Assembly: GCA_031216915.1 (NCBI GenBank)
Contig: CM062297.1
Span: 367,115,704 to 367,179,703, forward strand
Length of the DNA: 64,000 nt
DNA from: Pictodentalium vernedei
Taxonomy: Eukaryota; Mollusca; Scaphopoda; Dentaliida; Dentaliidae
Reading direction: 5' to 3'
The notes beneath the pieces were generated by a model that made no database searches, was not told the DNA's origin, and worked only from the letters and a program-made list of their open reading frames with translations. Within the stretch, counting starts at the first letter, position 1, and the number at the start of each line of letters is the position of its first letter. A program made the position numbers and the translations under genes. Shown one piece after another: positions 31,711 to 41,939 of the stretch.

Positions 31711-32495
31711 GTGACCTTGCCGCATCCATCCCCAGGAGAACCTTTCAATGCATGCCTTTCTGCAGCTGTTGGCTGCGTAACTGGGGAACAAACAATATGC
31801 GGAACTGGGCTTTATAGGATGGGATGTCACATGATAAACATTGCTACTGAACATGACCATAATCCCAAGTTATTCTGGTGATGCCTTTACATTTAATCGC
31901 TGTTCTTCTTATTCCTGGAATAAAACAATAAAACTGATGATTGTAAAGTGAGCATTTCTAAATTTCAAAACCACTGATAGTGGCAATGAATTTGAAATTG
32001 AACATTTTTCAACACTTTACACACTTAAAAGACTACCTTCGGATCGGAGATGCGGGGAGTATCAGCGAGTCATACATATGTGGCATTCCGTATTCTAAGT
32101 ACCATTGTGAATCTTACAAAACCAGGCTTTTAAAAATTACACGAACGAGCATTTAGTTTGTGTACCGTTCGAGCAAACGTCCCGTGGCTTAACCCTGATT
32201 CCGCTTGTGCAATTATCGTTTTTCATCTAAATTTTTGGACACATTTGGTTTTCGGACACCCATTTTTTCATCAAAAATTTTTTTTTTAAACCTAAAAATT
32301 TTCGGACACCCACTGAAAGATAGTCCCGGTCTGGTTGGTGGCAAAATACCAGTTAATCGTAAATCCAAAATGACGATTTTTTTTTAGTTGAATATTTTAT
32401 CTTTCTTTGTTTTTGGTTAAAAAACATGCATTGTATGCTCAATATATTGTATAGTGGAAACAGAATTAATAAAACAACACTATGTTGAACTGACC
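31711..32495. other. No gene recognised
   Basis: AT-rich. The frame at 31,720-31,881 contains a Cys-containing stretch (GCVTGEQTICGTGLYRMGCH) that could be a decayed coding fragment, but nothing supports a gene. Several 'tttttggacac' and 'ttttcggacaccca' strings recur at 32,230-32,320. Confidence 0.35.
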
Positions 32496-32733
32496 TTAAC
32501 CCTTTGACCCCGAGCAGCCGTTTTTACAGCCAGGACATGATACGCCATAATGTCATTAAATAGGATGGCTGTTCAGTAAATGTGTGGGGTAGACCAATCA
32601 ATATTTGCAACGTGCAGCCCCGAGGCTGCACGTTGACATTATTGATTGGGCTACCACAAATAATGAATATGAACTCTTCCAATTGCATCAATTGAACTGG
32701 CATGGAAGATACCACCAGAGTTCAAAGGGTTAA
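32496..32733 (+). repeat. Hairpin MITE, family 1 (TTAACCCTTTGA ends), copy 1
   Basis: 238 bp from TTAACCCTTTGACCC to GTTCAAAGGGTTAA (terminal inverted repeats). Inside is a hairpin in which 'gtgtggggtagaccaatcaatat...acgtgcagccccg' faces 'aggctgcacgttgacattattgattgggct'. It is closely matched at 63,175-63,413 and, inverted, at 57,192-57,412. A non-coding, transposase-dependent element; the driving transposase family is unknown. Confidence 0.85.
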
Positions 32734-33099
32734 ATGACGACAATAATGAAAGGGCCCGATAAATGAATCCATATAAAGCAGTATAAACCAAGTACCATCA
32801 ACAGAACTGTTAATGGTTATGTACTCAAAATACAATTCCAAAACGGCGACCCTTCCTCTCGTTTCAACCATACCCTGATACACCCACAGGCCTCTGGGGG
32901 TGTGATATTAGATTTTAATAGTAAGTATTGGTTTCGATATCAAGTTCTTTTCTGTAATGTGAAACATCAGTTGAAAAAGTGCAATGGGTTAAGCAAAAAA
33001 AAAATGGGGAAGTATTTTTTTTTGTTCTGTTTTGCTCAACCGAATTTCGGGTTAAGCAAATTTTCTATATTTAAAGGCTTGAAAACCATAGTAAAAATT
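32734..33099. other. No gene recognised
   Basis: Ordinary AT-rich sequence with A and T runs near 33,000-33,030. A short direct repeat 'gggttaagcaaa' occurs at 32,986 and 33,050. Confidence 0.4.
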
Positions 33100-33360
33100 T
33101 GAAGTTTCAAATCCCATGGTAAATCTTACATTACCATGGTGAATATTCTAAGTACCGTGGTAAAGTTGAAATGTACCATGCTTTACCATGATGCACCGTG
33201 TTTTACCAAACAAATACCATGGTACATGTTTACCATGGTTTACGAAGGTGTATCATGGTGTACCATGGTATACCATGGTATTACCATGGCATCTTATCCA
33301 AAATACCATGCTTAATCCAAGATTTACCATAGTATACCATGGTTACCATGATACCTTTTC
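33100..33360. repeat. Cryptic palindromic repeat based on TACCATGGTA, array 2
   Basis: Same type as 31,328-31,710: ACCATGGT/ACCATGAT/ACCGTGGT units every 10-20 bases between 33,113 and 33,352. Confidence 0.85.
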
Positions 33361-33975
33361 GTTAGGGAAATCCCTGTTTTTGAGGCAAAAATGTAATTTT
33401 CGTAATAACAAGGTAGGTAATACCGAGTAATGTCTGTGGAACTGATCTTGTACATAATTCACAGAATGATTGCTTATGACAAAAGAGTATGTCATGACCT
33501 TCACCCAAGGTCATAAATCCAAGATCTGAGTAAGAGAATAGAACATATGTGTATTCTAACTATATCTGGTCCATAAAAACTGATTCAAATGACAGATTGT
33601 TTCATTCTTCACCTAATGATTTATGATGACTCTAGGGTTTCATGACCTAGACAGAATATCATAACTCTAAGGTCAAGGGCTTTAATGGTTTTTAGGTTTT
33701 AATGGAAAGATCTTCACTCTTGACTCAAGTGTGTATCTGACCTTCATTCAAAATTATAACATCAAAGTCATAGACTCAGGGCCGGAGAGATGAAATTCAG
33801 TCCCCCAAGGTTAATTCTGTGGTGGGCCCCCTTTCAAAAGTGTCGGAATACTGATGTAGATGCCGAAGTTCTTGAAGTGAAGAATTCTTGAAGTGATAAC
33901 ACTGGGTCTGTTGCCACGAATGGCAATTTTTGTGAATAGCGAATAGCACTGGCCGGTTTTTTGCCATTATGCTCA
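33361..33975. other. No gene; old GACCTT-type repeat remnants
   Basis: 33,490-33,780 has recurring 'atgaccttcacccaaggtcat', 'catgacc', 'aaggtcaa' strings resembling the tandem repeat at 60,515-61,250, so it is probably a decayed copy. 33,915-33,960 is the inverted partner of 34,000-34,040 ('aatggcaatttttgtgaatagc' facing 'gctattcacaaaaattgccatt'). Confidence 0.4.
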
Positions 33976-34227
33976 TTAACCTTTTACCCATCGTAACGGC
34001 CAAAACAGGCCAGTGCTATTCACAAAAATTGCCATTTGATTTTCATTGTTTTTTTTTATTTTATTTGGCCTCAAAAACCTAGCATATGACCTCTCATTGG
34101 AATAGGGTCCTTGAGCTCGTTCCGATAAGGGCCATAAGCTCGTTTTTTCGAAAACAATGAAAAAAATAGATATTTAATAATTCTGTTTGCAAGTGTTGTC
34201 TGCTTTTCATGTTAAGTAAAGGGTTAA
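33976..34227 (+). repeat. Hairpin MITE, family 2 (TTAACCCTTTACCCA ends), copy 1
   Basis: Ends TTAACCTTTTACCCATCG and GTTAAGTAAAGGGTTAA. Inside is an imperfect palindrome with 'cctctcattggaatagggtccttgagctcgttccgataagg'. Same end sequence and layout as the better copies at 43,453 and 51,874. Confidence 0.7.
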
Positions 34228-34750
34228 CAGATTGATCATCTCCACGGGGCACTCCCATTCCTTCTTTACATGAGTGGCAACTAGTATGCCAATACCCCGG
34301 GCAACTTTTCTTGTTGATCGGCTTGACACAGGAGTCAGAACTTTGGGGGAACACAGGCCTGAATAAGAAAACTGACCTTCCTTCTGGGCCAACCTCCCAA
34401 AGTTCTGGGCCCCAGGGTTCATTCCCCCTACCCCCCCCCCCACCCACCCACCCAAGCCCTGTATAGACAGACTGTCATTCGCCTGTCGTGACAAACACAA
34501 AAACTAAAAATTATTTCCTCGCTTGTACACAATCCATTTTGACTGAAATTTTGACATTACACTTGTTTGATTGAGTTTCTTTCCATTGTATTACAAACTA
34601 TCAATGTCATGCTTTATCTTGTAAGTAGAGCTGGGAGGTTTTGATTTTTCAAATTCGGTTTCGGTTCAGTTTCAGGAAAACAAATTGCAGGTTTGGTTTG
34701 GTGTTTTCAGAGGCGGACTGGTCGCATGGTCCTTCTGGAAAAGTCCCTAG
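34228..34750. other. No gene; C-rich tract
   Basis: Contains a run of about 15 C followed by CACCCACCCACCC at 34,428-34,452. Otherwise AT-rich with no recognisable frames. Confidence 0.4.
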
Positions 34751-34760
34751 TGGGACTGGG

Positions 34761-35265
34761 ACCCTCCAAACTGATGCAGCCCAACACCTGTTGGTATATG
34801 AAATTTCGTGAAAATAACCAAAAGGCGAAATGGATCTGATTGCATAGACTGTCGGTATATCAAAATGTTCTCTATGTGGACTGCAAATGGGCACCCTCCA
34901 AACTGATGCAGCCCAACACCTGTCGGTATATGAAATTTCGTGAAAATAACCAAAAGGCGAAATGGATCTAATTGCATAGACTGTCGGTATATTAAAATGT
35001 TCTCTATGTGGACTGCCAATGGCAGTCCACATAGAGAACATTTTGATATATCGACAGGACATTTCGATATACCAGCAGTCTGTTCTGTCCTTGATCACTC
35101 GGATGAAAGGAAATCGGGTTCCTTCAATTTCAAATATCAAAATTTTCACCAATTGGCCGAACTGTGGTCTTCCCGATGGATAGAAGCATTTTTGCTGAAT
35201 GGTCGATGAAGATGATATAAAAATGCTATCGAAATGTCCTCTATGTGGACTGTCATTGATCGTGC
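34761..35265. repeat. 132-bp tandem duplication followed by an inverted arm
   Basis: 'accctccaaactgatgcagc' to 'ctctatgtggactgcaaat' (34,761-34,892) repeats almost exactly at 34,893-35,022. Directly after it, 'ggcagtccacatagagaaca' begins an inverted copy of the unit's end, forming a hairpin centred at 35,023. The element continues with 'gtcggtatat/atatcgaca' style arms to about 35,265. The frames on both strands are by-products of the repeat. Confidence 0.85.
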
Positions 35266-35417
35266 AGATGCAAGGAAGACGCATTTGTTCAGTTCGGAAA
35301 ATCAAAATTTTCTCCAGATCTGAGGCCCCCTTAGTGTATTTCCCAGTAACTTTTCTTGGCCCAGTATGCCCCTGGGTGTTTTCACATGTTAAGGACAGAT
35401 TGTAAATAACATTTCAG
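35266..35417. other. Spacer, likely intron
   Basis: No gene. It ends in AATAACATTTCAG, a splice acceptor for the next candidate exon. Confidence 0.35.
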
Positions 35418-35482
35418 GCTTCGTAACTTGGAAAAAATCCACAATAGTTTGTACGACACCTCTCACCACAGAAGCCCAGTCT
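35418..35482 (+). CDS. Candidate internal exon of an unknown host gene (weak)
   Basis: Acceptor ATTTCAG ends at 35,417 and a strong donor TCT|GTAAGTATC follows at 35,483. After two leading bases the frame is open (FVTWKKSTIVCTTPLTTEAQ) and ends on a codon boundary. A different frame is also open. The entry phase does not fit direct joining to the exon at 29,921, so an unseen exon would be needed or this is a chance pair of sites. Confidence 0.25.
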
Positions 35483-35607
35483 GTAAGTATCTCCATTGGG
35501 TTCAGCTTAGTTTCCCTTTGATCCTTCATAGGGGTTCTAGGGGAACAGTTACTAAGCTTATTTAGCCAGAAAAAAACATAAAGAGGGGATATTTATGCCT
35601 TTTAGTG

Positions 35608-36117
35608 AGACAAGCGCTCGTGACAAATAAAACTTTCAGGTCCACAGTCATGAGATAATTCCCGATATTCACTAAAACAGCATAATGTTCTTTTTATTAT
35701 ATGCTCCGTGACATTTTAATGCGCAATATTCAGCCCAATTTGAGTGCAAATAGTTTCAAGACAATAACAAAAAGCTGCTGATCAATGTGACCTCATGTGC
35801 CGAAGGGTTAGGACGCTACTGAAAAAATTCATCGTGTGGACCTGAATGTATTATTTTTCACTCGCGCAAGCGCATGCGAAAAATAAAATTTTCAGGTTCA
35901 CACTCATGAGATAATTGACGACACTGACTAAAACAGAGTAGATTTTCTTTTTTATTATATGCTACGAGACATTTTATTGCACAATATTCTGCCCAATTCG
36001 ACGAGAAATGCATAAGTTTCAAGACAAACAAAGATCAGCTGATCATTCCTTCAAGGTGACGTAATGAGGCGTAGCGTGCCGTCATTTAGGAAGCTACTGA
36101 GGAATATTTCTCGATAT
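35608..36117. repeat. Tandem duplication of about 255 bp with internal hairpin
   Basis: First unit 35,608-35,860, from 'acaagcgctcgtgacaaata' through 'gatcaatgtgacctcatg'. Second unit 35,862-36,117, from 'gcaagcgcatgcgaaaaata' through 'gatcattccttcaaggtgac'. At the junction 'gtggacctgaatgtattatttttcactcgcg' pairs with 'gcgaaaaataaaattttcaggttcaca', a hairpin. The copies are diverged. Family unknown. Confidence 0.75.
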
Positions 36118-36665
36118 CTGTTGAGTCGATAGATATCAAGAAATATCTTTTAGATAATTCACAGGCTAGCATATAATAAATTAGGGTAACAAATGAATAA
36201 AGTTCATCTAATATATCTTGTGTTTTCGTTGTCACATTTTCTCTGTTACAGACTCGTACCCTGGATGAGTCAATAAGGGAGAACGTGTGACAATTAGAAC
36301 ATGATGCATTCTCCACTTTGCTGGAAAGACCAAATGATGATAATCGCTAGTGGTCGTTAGTCCAGTTCCCTCTCAGTAATATAGATTGATCAGTTTATAA
36401 ACAAATACAGTAAAAAACCTTTCAGACGTTTTTTCCTAGGTCATACGGTTTGGTTTTCCAGTTTGCCACAAAACCAGAACCGAATCAGAAAACCAAAAAA
36501 ACGCCCAGCTCTTCATGCAATATTAGGGAGCCTTCGTCAGCTCTGTGTCATTGTGGGAACCCTGTGAAGTGAAGAAGTGCATGTTTATGTGGTAAACACG
36601 CTTTTTTTACTGGTAAATCAGGACCTGGTCAGAATGTTTGGGGTGGAAGTCCTCAAAAATGGGCA
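36118..36665. other. No gene recognised
   Basis: AT-rich DNA. A short hairpin 'aatatttctcgatatctgt/..agatatcaagaaatat' lies at about 36,100-36,148. No coding signal. Confidence 0.4.
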
Positions 36666-36784
36666 ATATGCAAGCCAGAAAATAAGCAGACTGTCATCAG
36701 CAAAATGAGGTTCCCAGAGGGTGAATTTAGTGATGGCATAGCAGGGTAGCATCACTAAAATTACCCTCTGTGAACCTCAATCTG
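36666..36784 (+). repeat. Hairpin repeat with 'agagggtgaatttagtgat' arms, copy 1
   Basis: 'gcaagccagaaaataagcag', 'actgtcatcagcaaaatgag' and 'gttcccagagggtgaattta' are followed by an inverted arm ('atcactaaaattaccctctgtgaacctca'). The same sequence in reverse orientation lies at 55,225-55,350, and a third partial copy at 55,110-55,225. Confidence 0.75.
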
Positions 36785-36795
36785 AATCAGGATAT

Positions 36796-37174
36796 TATTT
36801 ATTTATTTATTTATTTATTGATGTTTAAGGTCACATATTTATGCACAATGGCTAATCATGACCGTGACAGTTTTACGGGTGGAGGAAGCCGGAGTACCCG
36901 GAGAGAACCACCGAGCAACGACGAGCAGCTGCCAGCTCCCCAACATCGTAACTCCGCACTGCACTGCAGCACAGGCAGGGTTAGATTGGTTGAAGACATG
37001 CGTACCATCGACGTGCAGTACGCCTTAGTACACGGCGTCATCGCGCCCCCACACGGGCAATGGAGATGAAGTGTCTTGCCCAAGGACACAACGCGGTTGC
37101 CGCAGGTGGGATTCGAACCGAGGACCTCTCGGCTTGCAGCCTGCACCTCTACCTACTGAGCCACCGCGCTCCCA
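36796..37174 (-). mobile_element. tRNA-derived SINE, full length, with perfect target-site duplication
   Basis: Reading leftward from 37,174: head GGGAGCGCGGTGGCTCAGTA (A box), B box GGTTCGAATCC, then GTGTCCTTGGGCAAGACACT, the core and an (AAAT)n tail at 36,796-36,820. AATCAGGATAT occurs at 36,785-36,795 and 37,175-37,185, an 11-bp perfect duplication. This is the best preserved copy of the family in the window. The tRNA-like head is part of the SINE, not a tRNA gene. Confidence 0.93.
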
Positions 37175-37316
37175 AATCAGGATATAGACCATCAATGTGC
37201 AGTAATAAGGTACATAGAAATCTCCAGGTCTTTAAGATCTTTATCACTTAAGAAACTAGACAAGAAAGCATTTAAAATGAATTATTCATTTGATTTGATT
37301 TTATTTCCCATTATAG

Positions 37317-37520
37317 AACTTGGCAGATATGGCTTCAAAAATTACTGCGATCTTGGCCGATATGAACCGAGCTAGAGGTGTCCCCTTGATACATTTCTTT
37401 GCACGACCAATTTGTTTACGTCGAAATATGTACAATTATTCATCTAACAGAATCAGGGAAATGGCGTACTCAGGAAATGCGGTGTGGTCTGATGCAGAGT
37501 TTTGTATGATGAGAAATTAA
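37317..37520 (+). CDS. Candidate exon of an unknown host gene (exon b), 3' end uncertain
   Basis: Acceptor TTTTATTTCCCATTATAG ends at 37,316. The frame from the first base reads NLADMASKITAILADMNRAR, an amphipathic helix, and continues open to a stop at 37,518. Joined to exon a the phase is correct. No consensus donor is visible; GAG|GTGTCC at 37,376 and TTT|GTATGA near 37,503 are weak options, and it could be a terminal exon. Family not recognised. Confidence 0.4.
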   Translation, partial: NLADMASKITAILADMNRARGVPLIHFFARPICLRRNMYNYSSNRIREMAYSGNAVWSDAEFCMMRN

Positions 37521-37861
37521 TCCTTTGACACTTTTGTACGTCTCATGACGTACGAAATCAAACAGCACGTTGATACTTTGTGGTCATTTGTTTTGTTATT
37601 ATTTTTCGATTTTTTAAAAGTTTTAACCTCAATTTCTTTTTTCTCCCGAATAGTGTTCAGTGGCAAGTATTGAACCAAATGTTATCGCAGCTTAAAATAC
37701 TAATATAATCCTGCTGTCAAGACTTCTTAACTGGTTCTGGTTGGGTGCTAGAAGCCACTGTCAGGACTTTAAAAAAATGAGGATACCAGAGCAAAAGCTA
37801 AGACTTTCCTTGCTTATATTTCATATTCAGTCAAACACAAATAATATTTTGTTTAAAAAAA
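37521..37861. other. No gene recognised
   Basis: AT-rich DNA. A small palindrome 'tttgtacgtctcatgacgtacgaaa' lies at 37,532-37,557. Confidence 0.4.
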
Positions 37862-37925
37862 TTGTTTTATTACAAATTATTGAAGAGTGCCTGTAGGCAC
37901 TCTCCAATAATTTGTAATAAAACAA
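37862..37925. repeat. Near-perfect hairpin
   Basis: TTGTTTTATTACAAATTATT, then GAAGAGTGCC, a 4-base loop TGTA, then GGCACTCTCC and the complement of the first arm: about 30-bp arms with one mismatch. The surrounding sequence suggests a small foldback element. Confidence 0.85.
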
Positions 37926-38268
37926 GTTGTGAATAACAAAGTCAGACCACCAAAAATAATCTAGCCCTCAACCAGATAGTCCCTAATGCTAAAAATATCG
38001 TGTTATTTGTACTTTCCGACATTTGACGTCGATTTTGAAAAATATTGAAGAAACTGAATTCCCAGTGACATTTGAACGTCAGGATAATTAAAGTTTCAAA
38101 GAGCTAATGATGGAAATATGTAATGATTAGGTGGATAGAGAGAAGAAAAAAGAGTGTTGTGCAGAAAATCCATCGCAGAGTCATAAGCGAATATATGTCG
38201 AAGTGGAAAAGAGATCGTTTAGTTATCCCAACATCGCAGCTACCTCAGTGAGGAAGCTGAGGCATATA
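37926..38268. other. No gene recognised
   Basis: AT-rich DNA without frames or repeats that I can name. Confidence 0.35.
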
Positions 38269-38427
38269 CATTATCATGACCATGTGTATGTCCTGTAATT
38301 TGTATCAGTTTCGAGGTCGTGTTTATAATCAGATCGCAACGAGCCCGTCCGGGCGAGTTGTGATTCGATTGTAAACACAACCGAGAATCTAATACAAATA
38401 TAGGACATGCATTTGGTCATGATAATG
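38269..38427. repeat. Foldback repeat of about 160 bp
   Basis: 'cattatcatgaccatgtgta' with 'gtcctgtaatttgtat' and 'gtgtttataatcagatcgca' faces the complementary 'gcgagttgtgattcgattgt', 'aacacaaccgag', 'atacaaatataggac' and 'tttggtcatgataatg'. Centre near 38,347 (gcccgtccgggc). A single long imperfect hairpin. Confidence 0.8.
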
Positions 38428-38996
38428 CATTTCTAACAATCCCGTTACATAAAGCCTGTTTTTCAGTTTAAATTGGGTTGGAATTGGTCAAAATTTTGAA
38501 TTTCATACTTTAACGCGTAATAACAATGCATATACTGTTATTATTTGTCATAGCGCGGTGTTTACCGGAAGTTGAATCTATATGATACGGAATTAGAATG
38601 AGTCGTCTGTATGATACGGAATCGGAACACATTATGTGATACGTACCGTTTCTCGTGGTTTTCAGGCCAAAATCTATATGATTGTTAGATAAATTCAGAT
38701 AGCTGAATGAGGAGTAGGAGAAGGGGAGACTTCGGAAAAGAATGATAAACAATAACACTGTAACAGATATGAGAATTTTTGTAATTATTTATTTTGGTGT
38801 AATAAATAAAGAGGTTATTACTTGATTAGTTTCATATCAGCCAAGATACCAGTCTGCGGTAACTTCACATCAGCCTTCAGAGGAGGGGGTTACGACACTT
38901 TTGATGGTCAGAATCACCTCGAGTTGGACAGTTTTATAAGTGGAGGAAGCCTGTTTCAAATCGTCAAAAAATCCAACTGTTACTATTTACAACTAC
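38428..38996. other. No gene; small SINE relic
   Basis: 'ttggacagttttataagtggaggaagcc' at 38,924-38,951 matches the core of the SINE family, so a decayed or recombined SINE fragment is present. 'tatgatacggaat' repeats at 38,581 and 38,611. Nothing else is recognisable. Confidence 0.4.
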
Positions 38997-39090
38997 AATG
39001 TACGCAATATCGAGCTTCATTTTCAACTACAATGTACGCAATATCGAGCTTCATTTTCAACTAAAATGTACGCAATATCGAGCTTCATAA
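38997..39090. repeat. Three tandem copies of a 34-bp unit
   Basis: AATGTACGCAATATCGAGCT, followed by TCATTTTCAACTAC, starts at 38,997, 39,031 and 39,065. The last copy is partial. Confidence 0.92.
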
Positions 39091-39440
39091 GTATGCATAA
39101 TGTCAATCGGTACGAGATTTCTATACGTTTACTTATCGTAATAAAAAAACATCCTCGAAATGCACTTCAAGAAAATCGCAACTTTAATTCCATCATTCAC
39201 AGTTACAAATAATTAAACATCGAAAATTGATCATTCCTGCATAATATCTGATTTAATGTTAGGGAAGTATGAATTGCCCAAAGTTCTCAGCTTGAACATT
39301 TGTTTGGCACATATTCAACTCCAAGAATAATACCAAATAATAATAACAACTTGATAATTCTATTATAAATATGTTGGCATTCCAGTTATTAGAATCAATT
39401 TTTTACCCCCTTTCTTTGTTTCATTTTCAAAAGTGTTCTC
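39091..39440. other. No gene recognised
   Basis: AT-rich DNA, no frames or repeats. Confidence 0.4.
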
Positions 39441-39529
39441 GGTAGTGAATTTCCAACTGGGAGTGGGACCGGTACCCCCTCCCGCTAGTTGGAAATTCAC
39501 TACCCTACACCCCCCCCCCCCCCCCCCAC
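39441..39529. repeat. Hairpin followed by poly-C tract
   Basis: GGTAGTGAATTTCCAACTGG faces CTAGTTGGAAATTCACTACC (39,441-39,504) around a GGGACCGGTACCCCC-type centre. A run of about 19 C follows at 39,509-39,527. Confidence 0.85.
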
Positions 39530-39592
39530 CTCAATCGGACACATCTAGCCACGTCTCTGTGTATTGCAAATTAGGATGCACTCTTTAAACAA

Positions 39593-40115
39593 TAAGTAAC
39601 TTCCAGGGCATTTAATTAAATTGCCTAGACTAAGTGTTTCTTCGGCAAAAAATACCATTTGCCCAGGCAATTTTGAATAAAGTAAACTATGGTTTATGTA
39701 TTAGTTCAAGATACATTAACTCAACAAAATTGAGTTTGGTGGTCTTTTGTTTATTACACACCACAGTAGCTTGTCAACTGAATGGATCATGAAATGGCAA
39801 GAAAATGATTGCTATCAGTACGTGCAGTGGATTTACCTCAAATCTTAATGACACTGCGGATTATGTTTAGAATAGGCAGTGATATATAAACATCGAAATC
39901 GACCTCAATATTAATTTTTAATTTAATAATCCTTTTAGTTTGGTGTTCCCTACGGGAACAAATTTGAACATTTGCTTAAAAATCGCAACATTCATGCAAA
40001 TGCCTCAGCAAATTTACTGCGTAGGAAAATGGATTTTAGGTCGGCAAATACCTAGACAATGCCTATTGCCTAAGGTTAATTAAATGACCTGGCCTTCTCA
40101 ATGTGATAAGTTACT
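39593..40115. repeat. MITE-like element of about 520 bp with long imperfect inverted ends
   Basis: The left end AGTAACTTCCAGGGCATTTA, with 'aattgcctagac...ggcaaaaaataccattt', is complementary to the right end '...aaatggattttaggtcggcaaatacctagacaa', 'ttaattaaatgacctgg', 'ataagttact'. No coding sequence inside. It may be mobilised by a foreign transposase; family unknown. Confidence 0.65.
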
Positions 40116-40649
40116 GATAACCCATGACATAAAGTAATTTATTACACCCTAACGTCTAATTATAATAAAAATCGGTAAAAAATAAATTGCGTTCTCCCCT
40201 CACTAGTGAGATCAAAAACACCTCGCATTTCGTGTGAACTTGAAATTTACAAATGAATTTTCACAAGCGCAAAACAAAAGTTGTTCTCGCTCCACCAGTG
40301 AGTATAACAAAATCGGCAGATCACGATGGAATGCCAAAATGTATTAATGCTGTTTCACTGTTTCAGAATTAAATTGTTGAATTATTTCAATTCAATGTTG
40401 AAGAATTATTATTGAAACGTAAATGAAGTAGAAATTTCATTTTATTGAATTTGTTTGTGGTTAAAAAATACGTCATTTCACCAACAATCCCGAAAACTAT
40501 TTCGTGTGGATGTACACAACATCCAATGTGATCTGTGTCAGCGGAAACAGCGATCAGCTGATTGTGTAAACAGATTTCTTGCGTGGTATGGGCGTCGGTT
40601 TGGCTCGTTTCAGTTGAAGCTTCAAATGAAGGGGGTATAATAAAAAGAA
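40116..40649. other. No gene recognised
   Basis: AT-rich DNA. Two related strings 'gttctcccctcactagtgag' (40,191) and 'gttctcgctccaccagtgag' (40,283) flank a short inverted repeat. Frames on either strand lack domains. Confidence 0.4.
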
Positions 40650-40799
40650 AATCTAATGTTTTCTTTTGAATACCGGGATTAATCTCATTCGTGAGTGAGA
40701 GAATTTGTATTTTCACTCGCAGCAAGCTGTTCATGAAAATACGAATTTCTTCACTCACTCATGAGATAACTCCAGGTATTCACAAGAAAACGTAAGATA
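40650..40799. repeat. Foldback repeat of about 150 bp
   Basis: 'atctaatgttttcttttgaa', 'taccgggattaatctcattc' and 'gtgagtgagagaatttgtattttca' face the complementary 'tgaaaatacgaatttcttcactcact', 'catgagataactccaggtat' and 'tcacaagaaaacgtaagat'. Confidence 0.85.
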
Positions 40800-40884
40800 T
40801 CCTCTATTTAAGTTTTGTGATTTTATGACCCATTTTTCAGTGCTATTTTTCCCCTCAGAAAATATGTTCTAAACATTTAATCCC

Positions 40885-40932
40885 TTATATCTTGTTTGAC
40901 AGAGTTCATTGAGCTCTGTCAAACAAAATATA
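40885..40932. repeat. Hairpin TTATATCTTGTTTGACAGAG, copy 1
   Basis: TTATATCTTGTTTGACAGAG, loop TTCATTGA, then the near complement GCTCTGTCAAACAAAATATAA. Almost the same hairpin occurs at 61,656-61,708, and half of it near 61,383-61,402. Confidence 0.85.
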
Positions 40933-41178
40933 ATGCTGAATTAATTACATAAATATTCAGTACAATAGAGAGAATTCACCAAATATTGGTTAACTGAATA
41001 ATCCCTTTAATATCTATAACTATCAATGTTGCTATAGAAAAACAGTGTTTTCAAAATCCAAGAAGTTGTTTCGCATGATATTATTTATAGTTTTTCTATC
41101 GCGATAGATAGTGAATAACAATACTTATTTCCAAATGAAACAAAATACTGCATTTTGATTGGCCGAGAGGTACGGTGG
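40933..41178. other. No gene recognised
   Basis: AT-rich spacer between hairpins. Confidence 0.35.
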
Positions 41179-41254
41179 AACTTGCAATCCACAGTAGCTT
41201 TTTTACACCGTGATTAACCACGGTGTAGAAAAAAAGTACTGTGGATTGCAAGTT
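41179..41254. repeat. Near-perfect hairpin with 34-bp arms
   Basis: AACTTGCAATCCACAGTAGC, with TTTTTTACACCGTG, is separated by ATTAAC from the complementary arm ending GTGGATTGCAAGTT. Confidence 0.88.
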
Positions 41255-41398
41255 AAAAAACAAGAATACACAATAGCTGGCTCTTTGGCAAAAAAGTACC
41301 AATTTTTAATTATTAATTCATACCTTCTGCTAGGTTATGTTAGAACAAAAATAAAAATACAGGAAATTTGATATTTATGAGCAATAAAATATTACAGA

Positions 41399-41452
41399 TA
41401 TGGATATCTTTGGAACTGGCTCATTGAACCAGTTCCAATGACATCCATATTT
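41399..41452. repeat. Short hairpin
   Basis: ATGGATATCTTTGGAACTGG, loop CTCATTGA, then CCAGTTCCAATGACATCCAT. Confidence 0.8.
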
Positions 41453-41559
41453 GTCTGGTTTTATTAAGAAACACACACAGTACAAATTTTCTATCAGTTT
41501 TTTTCCCACAATGTAGGTTAAAGTACCAAGTACACCAAAATTCTTGGAAAAAAAATTCG

Positions 41560-41696
41560 TTATCCTTGTGTTTTCCAGGGTCTATGGAAGTTTACACCGT
41601 TCTGGGAACTCATACACCCTTCGGCTTCACCTCAGGATGTATGAGTTCCCAAGCCGATGTAAATTCCCATACACCCTGGAAAACACAAGGATAACT
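41560..41696. repeat. Long hairpin with about 60-bp arms
   Basis: TTATCCTTGTGTTTTCCAGG, with 'gtctatggaagtttacac' and 'ctgggaactcatacaccct', faces the complementary 'aggatgtatgagttcccaag', 'atgtaaattcccatacaccc' and 'tggaaaacacaaggataa'. It produces mirror-image frames on both strands that should not be read as genes. Confidence 0.88.
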
Positions 41697-41939
41697 AATA
41701 GTACTGAATTGCGAGCAATGTATCGCAGTTCAAGCTTATCACGATTAATTGTTGTAGGCCTGTCATTTTCAGGTGGACAACCGTTTGGGTTGCGCGGAGG
41801 TTACTTAAAATGAAAAATACGCAAAAGAAAAATGGGTCAGGTCAAATTGAATGGTCTACATGTACTACCAATGAATGGTGGAATGATGTTGAGCATCAAC
41901 AGGTCATCAACTGACAGGTGTTTGCATCTGTGTGAAGTA

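Noticed and set aside
36796-37174. tRNA gene suggested by A and B boxes near 37,100-37,174 (and near 29,284)
   Set aside because: The tRNA-like segment is continuous with a SINE body and (AAAT)n tail and lies within target duplications, so it is a SINE head.
41544-41813. Frames over the 41,560-41,696 hairpin
   Set aside because: The reading is a mirror by-product of a long inverted repeat.
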